A DNA stretch of 64,000 nucleotides from UBA5070 sp035352895 (GCA_035352895.1 DAOPYN010000001.1:124001-188000), one strand, 5' to 3'; positions 16,010 to 25,685 are shown, counted from the stretch's first letter. Program-made: numbers and translations. Notes: generated by a model from the letters alone, not told the origin.

Positions 16010-16477
16010 TCAGCGGCTGTTCCACTCGTCGGCGTGCATGAGGTTGCCGTCGAGGAACGTCCAGGAGATCTTCTCGTAGCGGATGGTGATCTCTTCCTGG
16101 TGCACGTACTGCTCCTTGGCGCGGTCCTTCACGTTGTGCATGTAGGAACGGACGGAAGCGATCTTGCACTTGGTGAGTTCGTGCTGGTAGTAGGGCTTCT
16201 CTTCGCCTTGATCGGTGATCTCGTACCACTTGAGAGTGATCTTGGGGATCGACTCGCCGGTGCAGACGCGCTGGTACAGGAGGGCCGACGACTTGTCGAA
16301 AGCCTTGTGGATCACGAGCGCGTCGTGCTTGCGGGTGCCGGTGATGGAACCGTCGTCACGGTCGGTGGGGAGATAAACCCGATGGTTGAATTCGAGAACC
16401 TCGACGGTGCCTTCGCGACCGGCGACGCTGACGGATCCAGGAATCCCATCGATTTCCATATAGGCGGGAATTGCCAT
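16010..16477 (-). CDS. hcp: Type VI secretion tube protein Hcp
   Basis: The 155-residue protein is Hcp (TssD), whose hexameric rings form the inner tube that is expelled with the effectors. The start is AIPAYMEIDGIPG, the usual Hcp opening, followed by VLEFNHRVYLP (residues 30-40), TGTRKHDALVIHKAFDKSS (loop and helix), KITLKWYEI and the C-terminal EEITIRYEKISWTFLDGN. I start at ATG 16477; the longer frame runs back into tssC. The following intrinsic terminator would give hcp higher mRNA levels than the baseplate genes, as suits a protein needed in hundreds of copies. Confidence 0.94.
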   Translation of the reverse strand: MAIPAYMEIDGIPGSVSVAGREGTVEVLEFNHRVYLPTDRDDGSITGTRKHDALVIHKAFDKSSALLYQRVCTGESIPKITLKWYEITDQGEEKPYYQHELTKCKIASVRSYMHNVKDRAKEQYVHQEEITIRYEKISWTFLDGNLMHADEWNSR

Positions 16478-16517
16478 GTTGCGTTTCCTTTGTTTTAGTT
16501 GGGGTGGGGTTGTGGGG

Positions 16518-18002
16518 TTACTTGCCTTGCGGCATCTTGGAGACGAGAGACAGACTGACGTCAATTCCCTCGACTTGGAAGTGGGGCATCACAGCTAAAG
16601 CTACACGGAAAAAGCCAGGATTGTCAGGATTTTCTGTAACGGTCACTTTTCCGTAGCTCAGCGGGTGGGTGGCGGCCAATTCCGGTCCGGGATTCTTCAT
16701 CTCGGTGACCAGCCCCTTGATCCAGTTGTTCAGCTCCTGCTCGAGAATGGCGGCGCTCTTCGTGGCACCGATGTTTTCGCGCTGCAGGACCTTGAGGTAG
16801 TGGGCCAGGCGGGCGGTCAGGAAGATGTACGGCAGACGGGCGTTGATCCGTTCGTTGGCGGTCACGGTCGGGTCGTCGTATTCCTCCGGGCGGCGTACCG
16901 AATTGGCCGAGAAGAAGCACCCGTAGCTGCGGTTCTTGTAGTAGCTGAACGGAATGAATCCCTGGTTGGCGAATTCGAACTCGCGGGTTTCGGGAATGAG
17001 GATCTCGGTGGGGATCTTCATCTGGGTGCCCTTGCCCACATCGAAGTTGTGGATGGGCAGATCTTCCACCTTGCCGCCGGATTCGGGGCCGCGGATCTGG
17101 ACGCACCAACCGTTGTCCACGAACGAGCGCACCATGTTGGCGGCGAACGCGAAGGAAGCGTTGCCCCAGAGGTACTTCTCGTGTTCGGCGCCGGTGACCG
17201 ATTCGGAGTAGTTGAAGTCGGAAACCGGGTTGTTTTCGGGGTCGTAGGGCAGGCGCAGCAGGAAGCGAGGCAGGACTAGGCCCACGTAGCGGCTGTCCTC
17301 GGAGTCGCGGAACCCACGCCACTTGATGTACTCGGCGCGATCCATGTAGTTGGCCAGATCGTCGATCTTGGGCAGTTCGTGCACGTCGGGCTTGCCGAAG
17401 AACTTGGAGCCCACGGACCCGATGAAGGGACAGTGCGCGGCCGCCGAGACGTGGGAAAGATCGGTGAGCAGACCCACGTCCTGCGCGCCGGAATCGAACT
17501 CGTAGCTGGAGATCAGAGCGCCATAGGGCTCGCCACCTGGAGTGTCGTATTCGTCCACGTAGACGTGCTTGTACAGCGCCGACTGGATGATTTCCGGGGA
17601 GTCCTCGAAGTCTTCCTGCAGATCCTGCTTGGAGCAGTTGAGGATCTCGATCTTCACGTTCTTCTTGAAGTTCGTGCGGTCGACCAGGAACTTGAGCTGC
17701 TTCCACTGGGCTTCGAGCTTCTGGTAGGGCTCGGAGTGCATGATCTCGTCCAGCTGGGCGGAGATCAGCTTGTCGATGAAGGCGACCTGCGCTTCGATGG
17801 CGGAGCGGTCGATCTTCTCGATGGAGTTGGAGCTGTCGACGATGCTGCGGATGAACACGCGAAGCGCGGCGCCGATGCGGTCCGAAGCCTGGTGCTCGAT
17901 GAGGGAGCCGGCGTCGGAATAGGCGTTGATGTCGACTTCCTTGGAAGGAAGCTCGAGGTTCATCGCTTCGTAGATGTATTCCAGGCTGTTTTCGGTGGCC
18001 AT
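16518..18002 (-). CDS. tssC: Type VI secretion contractile sheath large subunit TssC
   Basis: The 494-residue protein is the large sheath subunit (TssC/VipB). Family blocks are plain: ALRVFIRSIVDSSNSIEKIDRSAIEAQVAFIDKLISAQLDEIMH, then PYQKLEAQWKQLKFLVDRT, ILNCSKQDLQEDFED, HVYVDEYDTPGGEPYGALI, the FIGSVGSKFFG loop, and PYILLTARLAHYLK-type PYIFLTARLAHYLKVLQRE towards the C-terminus, with YGKVTVTENPDNPGFFRVAL at the end. It pairs with TssB in the helical sheath around the Hcp tube, and ClpV recycles the contracted sheath. The gap to tssB is four bases. Confidence 0.96.
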   Translation of the reverse strand: MATENSLEYIYEAMNLELPSKEVDINAYSDAGSLIEHQASDRIGAALRVFIRSIVDSSNSIEKIDRSAIEAQVAFIDKLISAQLDEIMHSEPYQKLEAQWKQLKFLVDRTNFKKNVKIEILNCSKQDLQEDFEDSPEIIQSALYKHVYVDEYDTPGGEPYGALISSYEFDSGAQDVGLLTDLSHVSAAAHCPFIGSVGSKFFGKPDVHELPKIDDLANYMDRAEYIKWRGFRDSEDSRYVGLVLPRFLLRLPYDPENNPVSDFNYSESVTGAEHEKYLWGNASFAFAANMVRSFVDNGWCVQIRGPESGGKVEDLPIHNFDVGKGTQMKIPTEILIPETREFEFANQGFIPFSYYKNRSYGCFFSANSVRRPEEYDDPTVTANERINARLPYIFLTARLAHYLKVLQRENIGATKSAAILEQELNNWIKGLVTEMKNPGPELAATHPLSYGKVTVTENPDNPGFFRVALAVMPHFQVEGIDVSLSLVSKMPQGK

Positions 18003-18006
18003 CGGA

Positions 18007-18510
18007 TCAGCCCTCCTTCTTTTCCGGAGCGATCTTGTCGAGTTCCGCGAGGATTCCGTCCATGGCGGACTTGTCCTTCAGGATGCCCTCCATGCGCTTT
18101 CTGAATTCGCGGTTGTCCAGGAGGTTGGATCCGAGGTCGCGGATGAGGTTGCGGGCGGCCATCAACTTGGACAGCTCCGGAACCTGCTTGACCACTTCGG
18201 ATGGATCGAAGGACTTCATGTTCTTGATCTTGAGGTCGACGGCGATGTCCGTGCCGTCGTTCTTGATCTTGTTGGGGACGGTGGTCTGGACGCCCAGGTT
18301 GAGGGATTCCATCACCTGGTCGAAATTCGTCTTGTTGATGTTGATCTTTTCGCGCTCGGAAATGCGCTTGTCGTCCTTGCGCTGCGTGAAGTCGCCCAGG
18401 ACGAGCATCTTCAACGGGAGCTCGAGCTTCTTCTGGGCATTGCCCTTGTCGACGCTGAGCTGGATGTTTACGCGCGCAGGAGGAATTTCGTTTTGGAAGC
18501 TACCTGCCAT
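18007..18510 (-). CDS. tssB: Type VI secretion contractile sheath small subunit TssB
   Basis: The 167-residue product is TssB/VipA. Recognisable are VNIQLSVDKGNAQKKLELPLKMLVLGDF (residues 14-41), the RKDDKRISEREKININKTNFDQVME block that intertwines with TssC, and the C-terminal helix EFRKRMEGILKD. ATG 18510 follows a plausible ribosome site and begins the conserved MAGSFQNEIP. The gene lies just upstream of tssC as in almost all T6SS loci. The exposed N-terminal helix is where ClpV binds in the proteobacterial systems. Confidence 0.95.
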   Translation of the reverse strand: MAGSFQNEIPPARVNIQLSVDKGNAQKKLELPLKMLVLGDFTQRKDDKRISEREKININKTNFDQVMESLNLGVQTTVPNKIKNDGTDIAVDLKIKNMKSFDPSEVVKQVPELSKLMAARNLIRDLGSNLLDNREFRKRMEGILKDKSAMDGILAELDKIAPEKKEG

Positions 18511-18556
18511 GGTGGGCCCTCGCGAAGCGGAGTGGATTGTGGAACCTGATTGAAGG

Positions 18557-20233
18557 TTAGAATTCGAAACGCGCGAGCAGGGAGGGATCTTCGTTGCCCG
18601 CTCGCGAGGCGACGACTTCGCGACGCGCCTTGAGGGCGGCCGCGTCCCCGATGCCCGCGTCAATCGCCGCGTTCAGGGATTTCAAGTGGATTTCCAGAAT
18701 TTCCCGGGCCAGCTGGGGTTCCCAGGAGGCCAGATCCATCCGCGCGGAGCGCTCGGCGATCTCGGCGGAAACCGACAATGCCGGACGGATCTTGCCGGAG
18801 CTGAAGGCGACCCTCGCGATTTCCAACTGGCGCACGGTGCGCGAGCGGAGGTCGCCGTAGATCAAGCCTGCCTGCAGAAGCTCCAGGGCCTCGGCGACGT
18901 TGCCTTGGCTTGCCACCTCGCGCGCCTGGGCCAGATCGGCCTCGAGCGTGTCTTCGCGGGCGGCGGCGGAACGTGCCGCGCCACCGGAACCTTCGCGCAT
19001 GACCAGTTCCAGCCATTCGCGGGTAGTGGGGGATGCAAGGGGGGAACCATCGGAGAACTTCAGATCCAGAAGCTGGGGAACGCGCTTCAGGAGACCCCGC
19101 AACTCGGCACGGACAGCTTCCGCGCAGGATTCGTGACCGCGTCCGGAAAGGGATTGCACCACCCAGCACTGCAGATCGAGCCAGTACTGCATGCCCGGCT
19201 CGGTGAAGATCGCCTCGGATTTCTCCAGGATGGAGTTCCAGGCTCGCTGGGCCACCTGGCCTTCCAAGAAGGAACGGCGTTGGGGGTTGGGGGGGGCGAA
19301 GGTGGTCTTGCCACCGTCGTTTTTTGGTGCCGCGGCGACTTCCTGCCAACGGCAGATGCGCAGGAGCTTGTAGCCGATGGGATTGTCCGACTCTGCGGCG
19401 GACAGCTGCAAGGCGATCTTCTGCAGGGCCTTGAACAAGTCGCCTTTGGACGCACCGTCGGCGACCGCGGGCGCGGGGATGCTTGAACCACCGGAGGAGT
19501 CCGATGCGCCGTCCGAGCCTCCGGATGCTTGCGCGACCGGCTTCTGCTTGGGGGTTTCCACCGGCCGCGTGGCCTTGGCCTTGGCGTCCACCAGTTCGAT
19601 CAGAGGCTTGATGGAGGGCGGGCTGTCGGGGAACTTCGCGTTGAGGATGGCCCGGACCTCATTGAGGGCCTTGGAAAGCGCCAAAAAGTGCGGGTGGTCG
19701 GCAGGAGTGAACGCGACCTGTTCGAAGGTTCCGAGTGTGCGTTCTTCGGTGAGCCACTTGACCGCGTTCTGTCGCGCCCGTTCGCGAAGAGGGTGCAGGA
19801 CGTCCCAATGGTCGGTCATCAGCTTGGCCATGGTCTGGCCCGCCGCGGCACCCTCGCCCCATCCTTTCCAGACCGTGGACGACACCAGGTGGTAGCAAAG
19901 GAGAGTGATGTCCTTGGCCTGGGAGGTGAGCACCTTGCGAGCAGCGATGGTGATCTGCTCCCAGTCGCGTTCGGAGGTCTTGACGATTTCCGCCTTGACG
20001 TACTCGAACTCGGCCGAATACTTGGGGTCGTCTCCCACCGGATTGGCTGCCGAGATGGGCGCTGCCAGGGTTTGTGCCAGGGGCATCAGCTCCGGCGCAG
20101 GGGCTTCTGCGGCCGCCGCAGACGCTGCCGATGTGGACTCCGAGGCTGCCGCTTCCACCGGCGCTGGAACTTCGGGCGCAGCCACCGTTTCGGTGGCGGG
20201 TGCGGTTTCGGCGGCTTCGGTTGGCTCGGTCAT
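18557..20233 (-). CDS. tssA: Type VI secretion assembly protein TssA (ImpA/VasJ type)
   Basis: The 558-residue protein begins with a 60-residue Ala/Pro/Thr-rich, probably disordered segment. Around residues 80-200 is the ImpA N-terminal domain (YVKAEIVKTSERDWEQITIAARKVL, LLCYHLVSSTVWKGWGEGAAAGQTM and HWDVLHPLRERARQNAVKWLTEE). A Gly/Ser-rich linker with many Ala and Pro residues leads to a helical C-terminal domain (DLFKALQKIALQLSAAE, YKLLRICRWQEV) of the VasJ type. TssA caps the growing sheath or docks the baseplate, depending on the class. It stands between tssM and tssB. Confidence 0.88.
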   Translation of the reverse strand: MTEPTEAAETAPATETVAAPEVPAPVEAAASESTSAASAAAAEAPAPELMPLAQTLAAPISAANPVGDDPKYSAEFEYVKAEIVKTSERDWEQITIAARKVLTSQAKDITLLCYHLVSSTVWKGWGEGAAAGQTMAKLMTDHWDVLHPLRERARQNAVKWLTEERTLGTFEQVAFTPADHPHFLALSKALNEVRAILNAKFPDSPPSIKPLIELVDAKAKATRPVETPKQKPVAQASGGSDGASDSSGGSSIPAPAVADGASKGDLFKALQKIALQLSAAESDNPIGYKLLRICRWQEVAAAPKNDGGKTTFAPPNPQRRSFLEGQVAQRAWNSILEKSEAIFTEPGMQYWLDLQCWVVQSLSGRGHESCAEAVRAELRGLLKRVPQLLDLKFSDGSPLASPTTREWLELVMREGSGGAARSAAAREDTLEADLAQAREVASQGNVAEALELLQAGLIYGDLRSRTVRQLEIARVAFSSGKIRPALSVSAEIAERSARMDLASWEPQLAREILEIHLKSLNAAIDAGIGDAAALKARREVVASRAGNEDPSLLARFEF

Positions 20234-20245
20234 CGGGGATTGGCC

Positions 20246-23200
20246 TTACCTGAACAGGTTCTGAGGAAGGGAAACGTGGAAGAACTCGCGATCCGTGAAC
20301 GGTCCACCGGGAGGGTCCAGACGCACGGAAAGCGGCACATCCACAATATACGACAAATCCATGAAACTCCATGTGGCTTCCGAGCTTCCCGGATTCTTGG
20401 AGTCGATCAGACGCAGCAACGCCCACTCCCCTTCGCGGCGTTCCTCGAAGGACTGGTGGATGGTGGCCGACTGCAGGACCACCCCCGCTTGTCCGGGAAG
20501 GGGCCACCTGATGGTCATCGTCCTTTCCGTTCCCTGGGGAATGTCCATGGTCTGGGAGCCTACACGCAGGGTGACGCGGGCGCGTTGGTCGGCGCGCACC
20601 TTCAATGTGGCGTTGACTCCTCTCCATGTGGTTCCGCCGACGCCGTAGAAGTAGTTGGCGATCTTCATGAGCTTGCGCAGTTGGTCCACCGCCTGCGGGT
20701 CCAGCGCCAGGCCCATGCCGTTGGAGCTCACCGGGCGGATGTCGCCGTTCTGCACCTGGACCAGACCTTCGATCTCCTTGAGGAACACCGCCAGGCTTCC
20801 CGTTCGGGGGTTCAGCATCGCGTCGATGTCGTTGATGCTCGCTTCGGTTTCGGCGTAGGAATCGAACGGATAGTTGCCACGCGACAGATTCTGCCACGGC
20901 TGGAAGACCTTCTCCTTGTAGGACGCTGTGGCGGCGGCCTGGGCCTCGGGGAAGACGCGGCCCGCAGCCTGCCGGAGCATCCCGATGGTCAGCGAGTTGA
21001 ACCAGGGGCGCAGTTCGGCCGGCAAGGACTCACGTCGGCCGTTCGCCTCGGTCCAGCCGTGCACCAGTGGATTGGTGTTGGCCTGCGAGGTGATGCCGCG
21101 GGCGAACTGCACCGCCGCCTCGCCGCCGCTCCACTGGCTGAGCACTCCGCCCAGCAGCCCCAGGTCCTTCACGTAGTTGTCCAGGAACCCCTTGGTGACG
21201 TCGTTGGCGAGCTTGCGTGGCGCATCGAACCGTCTGAGGATCTGCTCCTCCACGGGGAGGTCGCTGTCCAGGAGCTTGCCTGCTGCGGCCGCCAATTTCG
21301 CCGCCTTGGCAGCCATCCTGGCGGCTTTCTTCGGCAGGATCGTGGTCGCGGTGTCCTTGGGCGGACGCAAGTCCGTCTCTTCGAGGAAGCGATTGAACAA
21401 GGCTTGCAGACCCTTGGGGTTCTGGCGCATGTAGGGGCTGGCCAGGATGGTGAGCGTGGCGCCCATCCGCTGGTTGTCGGCCGGGAGCATGCACACGGTG
21501 GTGTCCATGACCTGCCGCCAAGCCTTCTCGAAGTCCTCCACGTAGCGGCGTTCCACCTCGGCCACCACCTGCGAGGAGGATGCCAGGTCGGCGGCTTGGG
21601 CCTCGTTGCCCATCACCCAGTCCTTGCCGCCTTCGCTCATGGCGTCGATCGCCGGCTGGATGGATTCCAGCCAACCGCGGCGGGTGAATGCGCCCGGGAT
21701 CTCCATGGGCCTGCAGGTGATCTCCTTGGTGGGCATCCCCAACGAATCCCAGGTCAGTTTGGGGATGGTGTCGGCGACCGCGAGGATCCGGGAGTAGGTG
21801 CCGGATTGGTTCTTGCTGTTCTTCAGCTGGAGCCTGGCGGAAAACACCAATGCCGCGTCCTGCGGGCCCAGGAAGCTCGAGTCGCCGTCGTCGATGCGGG
21901 CGGCGATGCGGGCGGCGATGCGGGGGAACAGGTCGCGCTCGAAGGTGGGCAAAACATCCGTGTACCCGAAGTAGTTGCTCCAAACCCGTACGATGGCTTC
22001 CGTGAGGCCCTTCTCGCCTTCGGAGCTCTCGCCGTCGGCCCATCCGCTTTTGGTGATCAGCAGATAGGCTTTCAGGGCTCCGTAGAGTTCGCGGGTTTCG
22101 CCCAGGGTGTCGCGGGCTCCCACCAGGCTGCGCAATTTCTGCTCCTGGGCCTGGAAGGCTTCGGCCATCAGGCGGTGGGTCATGGTGTCCCACACGGTCT
22201 GGGCTTGCGGAAGGACGGAGCCGTCCCGATAGAACCCGGGAGCCAGGAGCCAAGGTCGACCGTGGCGGATGGATTCCACCAGTTGGTCGATGTCGTCGAA
22301 GGCGTTCAGGCTCGATTGCATGGTGGTGCGATCGGTCCACTGGGCCGCGCGATCGACGGACAGGCGTGCGTTCCAGCTGCGCTGGAGCTTGCCGCCCACC
22401 ACCCAGCCGTGCATGGCAGCCCAAACACCCAGGAAGGACACGAGGAGCGCCACGCCGAAGATGGCCAGCGAGAGGGTGCCGGCCTGGATCTGCCGGTGGG
22501 CCCCCAAACGGGCGATGGCGGGCTCGCCGTGGATGCGTTCCAGGAGGAATTCCCAGCTTGCCGCCGCTCCTGCGGGAGCGGAGCCCGCCTCGGCGACGAT
22601 CGGAGAGGAGGTCGGGACGGGCTCGGGAGTGGTTCCGGGGCCGGCGAAGGCGCCGCCGAAGAAACCGAGATCCTCGGCGGCCGGCTTGCGCTCGTTGGGT
22701 GCCGGAGTGCTCGGGGTGGAGGTCTTGGACAACGCCTCCGGGCTGGGCAACAGGTAGTAGCCGCGCAGGAAGGGGCGAGTCTTCCCCACGAACTGGGTGG
22801 CGCAGGAGAGGACGATGGCGCGGACGGAATCCTTCTTGGTGCGCAGAAGATCCAGGAATTGGAACACCTGCGGTGCCTGGCCGCCGTTTTCCCAGGCCAA
22901 GGCCAAGTGGCCGTTTTCCTTGGCGTCGATGTCCTTCTCGAGGCGCTGCCAGGATTGGTCGAAGGTTCCGGGAAGGTCTTCCTGCTTGCACCAGGGAAGC
23001 GCCGCTCCGGGAGGCTCCGGGCATTGACGGTAGAAGACGTTTCCGCCAAGCAGCCCTTCCGCTCCGTGGAGCGCGGCGTAGATGGGGAATTCCACGCCCG
23101 ATTGATCAGCCAGGAAGCCCAATGCGGCGTGGATGCTCTGGGGGACCTGACCTCGCGAAAGAGGGGAGATGACCAGGGCCGCGTCCACCGCGCGCACCTT

Positions 23201-23758
23201 GCCTCGCTGACCCAGCTGCTCCAGCAGGAAGCGGGTGCGGGACAAGGTGCCTTCCACGCGCGGATCGGGCATCTCGCGCAGCAGGATGTAGATCTCGTCC
23301 TTGCGGACCAGCCAGCTGGCCAGGGCCAGGAACTCGCCGGACAGTTCGTGGGAGCGTCCAGCCGTGATGTCGGTGGCACCGGCCGCTTCCAGGAGGGTCT
23401 TGGCCTGGTCGACGTCGGGAGACAGGGTCCACACCAGACGCTTGGCGTTGATGCCGCCGTCCTTGCTGGAGCCCGCCGATTCGGCGAGCTTGGCGAGGTC
23501 CGAGGCGAAGGACGTCTTCCAGCTTTCCTGGAAGGTGTCCTGGGAAGTGGATTCCGAGCCCTTGGACAGGCTCGCGATCAAGGCACGCTGGCGGAGGAAC
23601 AATCCGACGAGGCTTCCCACCAGGAACCAGACCACAGCCCCCGCGGTGTGGATCCAGGTCCAAGGCGGGAACTTGATGGCAAGGATCAGGGAGGCGGTGG
23701 CGCCCAGCAGGAACCAGACGACCATGAACCAAAACCAGAAGGACTTCAGTGTGCGCAT
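20246..23758 (-). CDS. tssM: Type VI secretion inner-membrane protein TssM (IcmF family)
   Basis: The 1170-residue protein has the TssM layout: two N-terminal membrane segments (about residues 7-27 and 37-55), a cytoplasmic domain, a third membrane segment at about 427-449, and a long periplasmic domain ending in a beta-rich region (VRADQRARVTLRVGSQTMDIP, then GPFTDREFFHVSLPQ). The cytoplasmic part keeps the GTPase-like strand ALVISPLSRGQ and FPIYAALHGAEGL, but where most IcmF proteins have a GxxGxGK(T/S) loop it reads VWTLSPDVDQAKTLL (around residues 108-122), so the Walker A motif is missing. A Pro/Ala-rich linker precedes the third membrane segment. I start at ATG 23758 (MRTLKSF). TssM forms the trans-envelope channel with TssL; the usual third partner TssJ was not found. 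Confidence 0.9.
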   Translation of the reverse strand: MRTLKSFWFWFMVVWFLLGATASLILAIKFPPWTWIHTAGAVVWFLVGSLVGLFLRQRALIASLSKGSESTSQDTFQESWKTSFASDLAKLAESAGSSKDGGINAKRLVWTLSPDVDQAKTLLEAAGATDITAGRSHELSGEFLALASWLVRKDEIYILLREMPDPRVEGTLSRTRFLLEQLGQRGKVRAVDAALVISPLSRGQVPQSIHAALGFLADQSGVEFPIYAALHGAEGLLGGNVFYRQCPEPPGAALPWCKQEDLPGTFDQSWQRLEKDIDAKENGHLALAWENGGQAPQVFQFLDLLRTKKDSVRAIVLSCATQFVGKTRPFLRGYYLLPSPEALSKTSTPSTPAPNERKPAAEDLGFFGGAFAGPGTTPEPVPTSSPIVAEAGSAPAGAAASWEFLLERIHGEPAIARLGAHRQIQAGTLSLAIFGVALLVSFLGVWAAMHGWVVGGKLQRSWNARLSVDRAAQWTDRTTMQSSLNAFDDIDQLVESIRHGRPWLLAPGFYRDGSVLPQAQTVWDTMTHRLMAEAFQAQEQKLRSLVGARDTLGETRELYGALKAYLLITKSGWADGESSEGEKGLTEAIVRVWSNYFGYTDVLPTFERDLFPRIAARIAARIDDGDSSFLGPQDAALVFSARLQLKNSKNQSGTYSRILAVADTIPKLTWDSLGMPTKEITCRPMEIPGAFTRRGWLESIQPAIDAMSEGGKDWVMGNEAQAADLASSSQVVAEVERRYVEDFEKAWRQVMDTTVCMLPADNQRMGATLTILASPYMRQNPKGLQALFNRFLEETDLRPPKDTATTILPKKAARMAAKAAKLAAAAGKLLDSDLPVEEQILRRFDAPRKLANDVTKGFLDNYVKDLGLLGGVLSQWSGGEAAVQFARGITSQANTNPLVHGWTEANGRRESLPAELRPWFNSLTIGMLRQAAGRVFPEAQAAATASYKEKVFQPWQNLSRGNYPFDSYAETEASINDIDAMLNPRTGSLAVFLKEIEGLVQVQNGDIRPVSSNGMGLALDPQAVDQLRKLMKIANYFYGVGGTTWRGVNATLKVRADQRARVTLRVGSQTMDIPQGTERTMTIRWPLPGQAGVVLQSATIHQSFEERREGEWALLRLIDSKNPGSSEATWSFMDLSYIVDVPLSVRLDPPGGPFTDREFFHVSLPQNLFR

Positions 23759-23771
23759 GGCGTGGGTCCCG

Positions 23772-24386
23772 TCAGCTGTTCTGGGCGAGCCAGGAAAGGA
23801 TGGTGTAGATCGCAAACGACAGGATCAAGGCGGCGAGCCCGATCCAGACCAGGAAACGACCGGTGCGTTCCTTGCCGCGCTTGCCCGGCTCGTGGAGCAA
23901 GGCGGAAAACCAAGGTGCCGAACGCCACGAACTGTCGGCGCTCTTGCGTTGCACGTCGGCGACCACGCCTTGGAGGCGGGAAGGGTCTTCCAGTTGGTAT
24001 TGGCCCTTGAACCCCAGGAGGATGCAACGGGCGTAGATCTCCAAGGCGCTGGCGAGGTCCGCTCTCTGGTGCAGCCGATCCATCCGGGAAAAGAAATTGT
24101 TGCCAGCGGCCTGGTCCTGGAAGTGGGCCACGGCCAGCGAATGGCCCAGCCAATCGATGGAAAACGGCGTGCTCGAGAAGACCATCTCGTCCAACCAGGC
24201 GCACAGCGCGTAGCGGGCTTCTTCCACCGCGGCGCTGGAGTGTCCGTCGCGGCGGGCGCGCTCGTCGAAATCGGACAGGTGCTTGGTGAGCTCGCGCCGG
24301 AGGTCCTCGGCGCTGGCCGGACAGTTGGCGGAAAGCGACAACCCCCGGCGGAAGATGGATCTGGAGTGGGTGGACAATGGCTGCAC
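23772..24386 (-). CDS. tssL: Type VI secretion inner-membrane protein TssL (DotU family)
   Basis: The 204-residue product is a short TssL/DotU. The cytoplasmic hook domain shows the conserved EEARYALCAWLDEMVFSS (residues ~55-72), the motif around W-LGHSLAVAHF, FFSRMDRLHQ and LEIYARCILLGFKGQYQ, then the single C-terminal membrane segment (FLVWIGLAALILSFAIYTILSWL, ~179-201). There is no C-terminal OmpA-like peptidoglycan-binding domain, so this system must hold to the cell wall by another protein if it does so at all. It lies between tssK and tssM with gaps of 3 and 13 bases. Confidence 0.9.
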   Translation of the reverse strand: MQPLSTHSRSIFRRGLSLSANCPASAEDLRRELTKHLSDFDERARRDGHSSAAVEEARYALCAWLDEMVFSSTPFSIDWLGHSLAVAHFQDQAAGNNFFSRMDRLHQRADLASALEIYARCILLGFKGQYQLEDPSRLQGVVADVQRKSADSSWRSAPWFSALLHEPGKRGKERTGRFLVWIGLAALILSFAIYTILSWLAQNS

Positions 24387-24389
24387 GGA

Positions 24390-25685
24390 TCAGCCTCCTT
24401 CGATCAGGAGCTCGATGGACGTGACGTCGAGATTGGCAGGAGTATAGACGCCGAGGAATCCCTCATCCACCACCGTCTGCCACATGGGACCGTTGGGCGA
24501 CAGCTCGAAGCAGTGCTGGCCGGTGGCGCGGAAGAAGGCGGGAGGGGGTGCCAGCCGCGATTCCACACCGGGAAGCGCGCTGGTGATGATCGCCTGGAGC
24601 TTGGATCGGGCGGCGGCCTTGGCGTGTTGCCCGAACGCCACCACAAGCTGGTCTGGAGTGAGAGAGGTGCGGATGGCCAGGAAGAACTTCTTGCCCGCCT
24701 TCCAGTTCTCGCGGGGGAGCTGGAGGCTGAACAGCACCGGAGCCTCGCGGTTCATGGCCTTGACCAGATTGTCGGTGCGGATCTCGGCCGCCAACGCGCT
24801 GAACAGCGCGTTGAGGAGCCCCAGGATGCAGGTGGACATCTCCGAGTGCTTGTAGGCGGCGCTGGAGATGGACATGGCGCGGGTGAACACCAGGCCGCCG
24901 GCCAGCGAAAGCAACGTCTTGAACAGCTCCGCGGGATGGGTCTGCAGGGTGGACGCGGCCTGGTCCAGGAGTGGCTGGTGGGCGCGCAGGTGCAGGCATT
25001 CCAGCCATTGGCGCATGCCAGGGGCGTCCACCGAGGGGTTCTGCTGCTCCAGCGTGCGGCAGCGCATCTGGATGATGCTCGACAACTTCTGCACCAGAAG
25101 CGACAGCGGTTCCCAGGCGTTGATGTCCAGCAGCGTGGGAAGGAAGTCGCCGGCGACGGTGGCTTGACCCTGGTCGCCGCGCAAAAGCGCGCACACGGGC
25201 AGGAGAAGGAATCCGTCGTTGGCGTCGGTGGAAAACCGGATGGACAGGTTGGGCGCCGCCAGGATCACCTCCCTGCGGGATCTGCCGGTGGAAGAATCCG
25301 GCAACTGCACTCCGAATTCCCCGAAGGCAGCTTCCGGACCGAGGTTGGCGGCACCGTCGGAGGGGGCCTTCATGGCCAAGTACACCGTGATGCGCTGGAT
25401 CTCCATTCCCAGGCCGTTGGGAACCTGCCGCTGCAGGGCCAGTGGTTGGCCCCGTTCGGAATCGAAACGGAATCCACCAGGGAAGACGCCCGCGCAGGTC
25501 TCGATGCGGAAAAGACCGGCCGATGGGAGCTGGGTCTGGTCCAGGGTCAACCTGGAGAAACCGAACCCTCGGGACGGAGGGTGTCCGAAATGGGCGTGCA
25601 GGTCTTCGCGCCAGGTCTCCTCGGCACGTTGGAAATGCTGCGGGAGTAGCGCGAGACCTTCCTTCCATGCGACTTTGCCGGTCAT
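24390..25685 (-). CDS. tssK: Type VI secretion baseplate protein TssK
   Basis: The 431-residue product is TssK, which links the cytoplasmic baseplate to TssL/TssM. The opening KVAWKEGLALLPQHFQRAEETWREDL is the hallmark of the family (W-EG-L-PQHFQ). Further blocks are GFGFSRLTLDQTQL, the AGLFRIETCAGVFPGG turn, and the C-terminal domain (HCFELSPNGPMWQTVVDEG, LGVYTPANL). It is the first gene of the leftward T6SS operon; GAGGA lies about 9 bases before ATG 25685. Promoter elements must lie in the 104-base gap shared with the divergent barrel/FGE gene. Confidence 0.94.
   Translation of the reverse strand: MTGKVAWKEGLALLPQHFQRAEETWREDLHAHFGHPPSRGFGFSRLTLDQTQLPSAGLFRIETCAGVFPGGFRFDSERGQPLALQRQVPNGLGMEIQRITVYLAMKAPSDGAANLGPEAAFGEFGVQLPDSSTGRSRREVILAAPNLSIRFSTDANDGFLLLPVCALLRGDQGQATVAGDFLPTLLDINAWEPLSLLVQKLSSIIQMRCRTLEQQNPSVDAPGMRQWLECLHLRAHQPLLDQAASTLQTHPAELFKTLLSLAGGLVFTRAMSISSAAYKHSEMSTCILGLLNALFSALAAEIRTDNLVKAMNREAPVLFSLQLPRENWKAGKKFFLAIRTSLTPDQLVVAFGQHAKAAARSKLQAIITSALPGVESRLAPPPAFFRATGQHCFELSPNGPMWQTVVDEGFLGVYTPANLDVTSIELLIEGG

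Noticed and set aside
21890..21925. Tandem GCGGCGATGCGG-type repeats as a possible regulatory repeat
   Set aside because: They lie inside tssM and simply encode a repeated Arg-Ile-Ala-Ala segment.
19529..24010. A 1493-codon open frame on the plus strand opposite tssA, tssM and tssL
   Set aside because: It is a shadow of the T6SS genes, with low-complexity composition and no recognisable domain.
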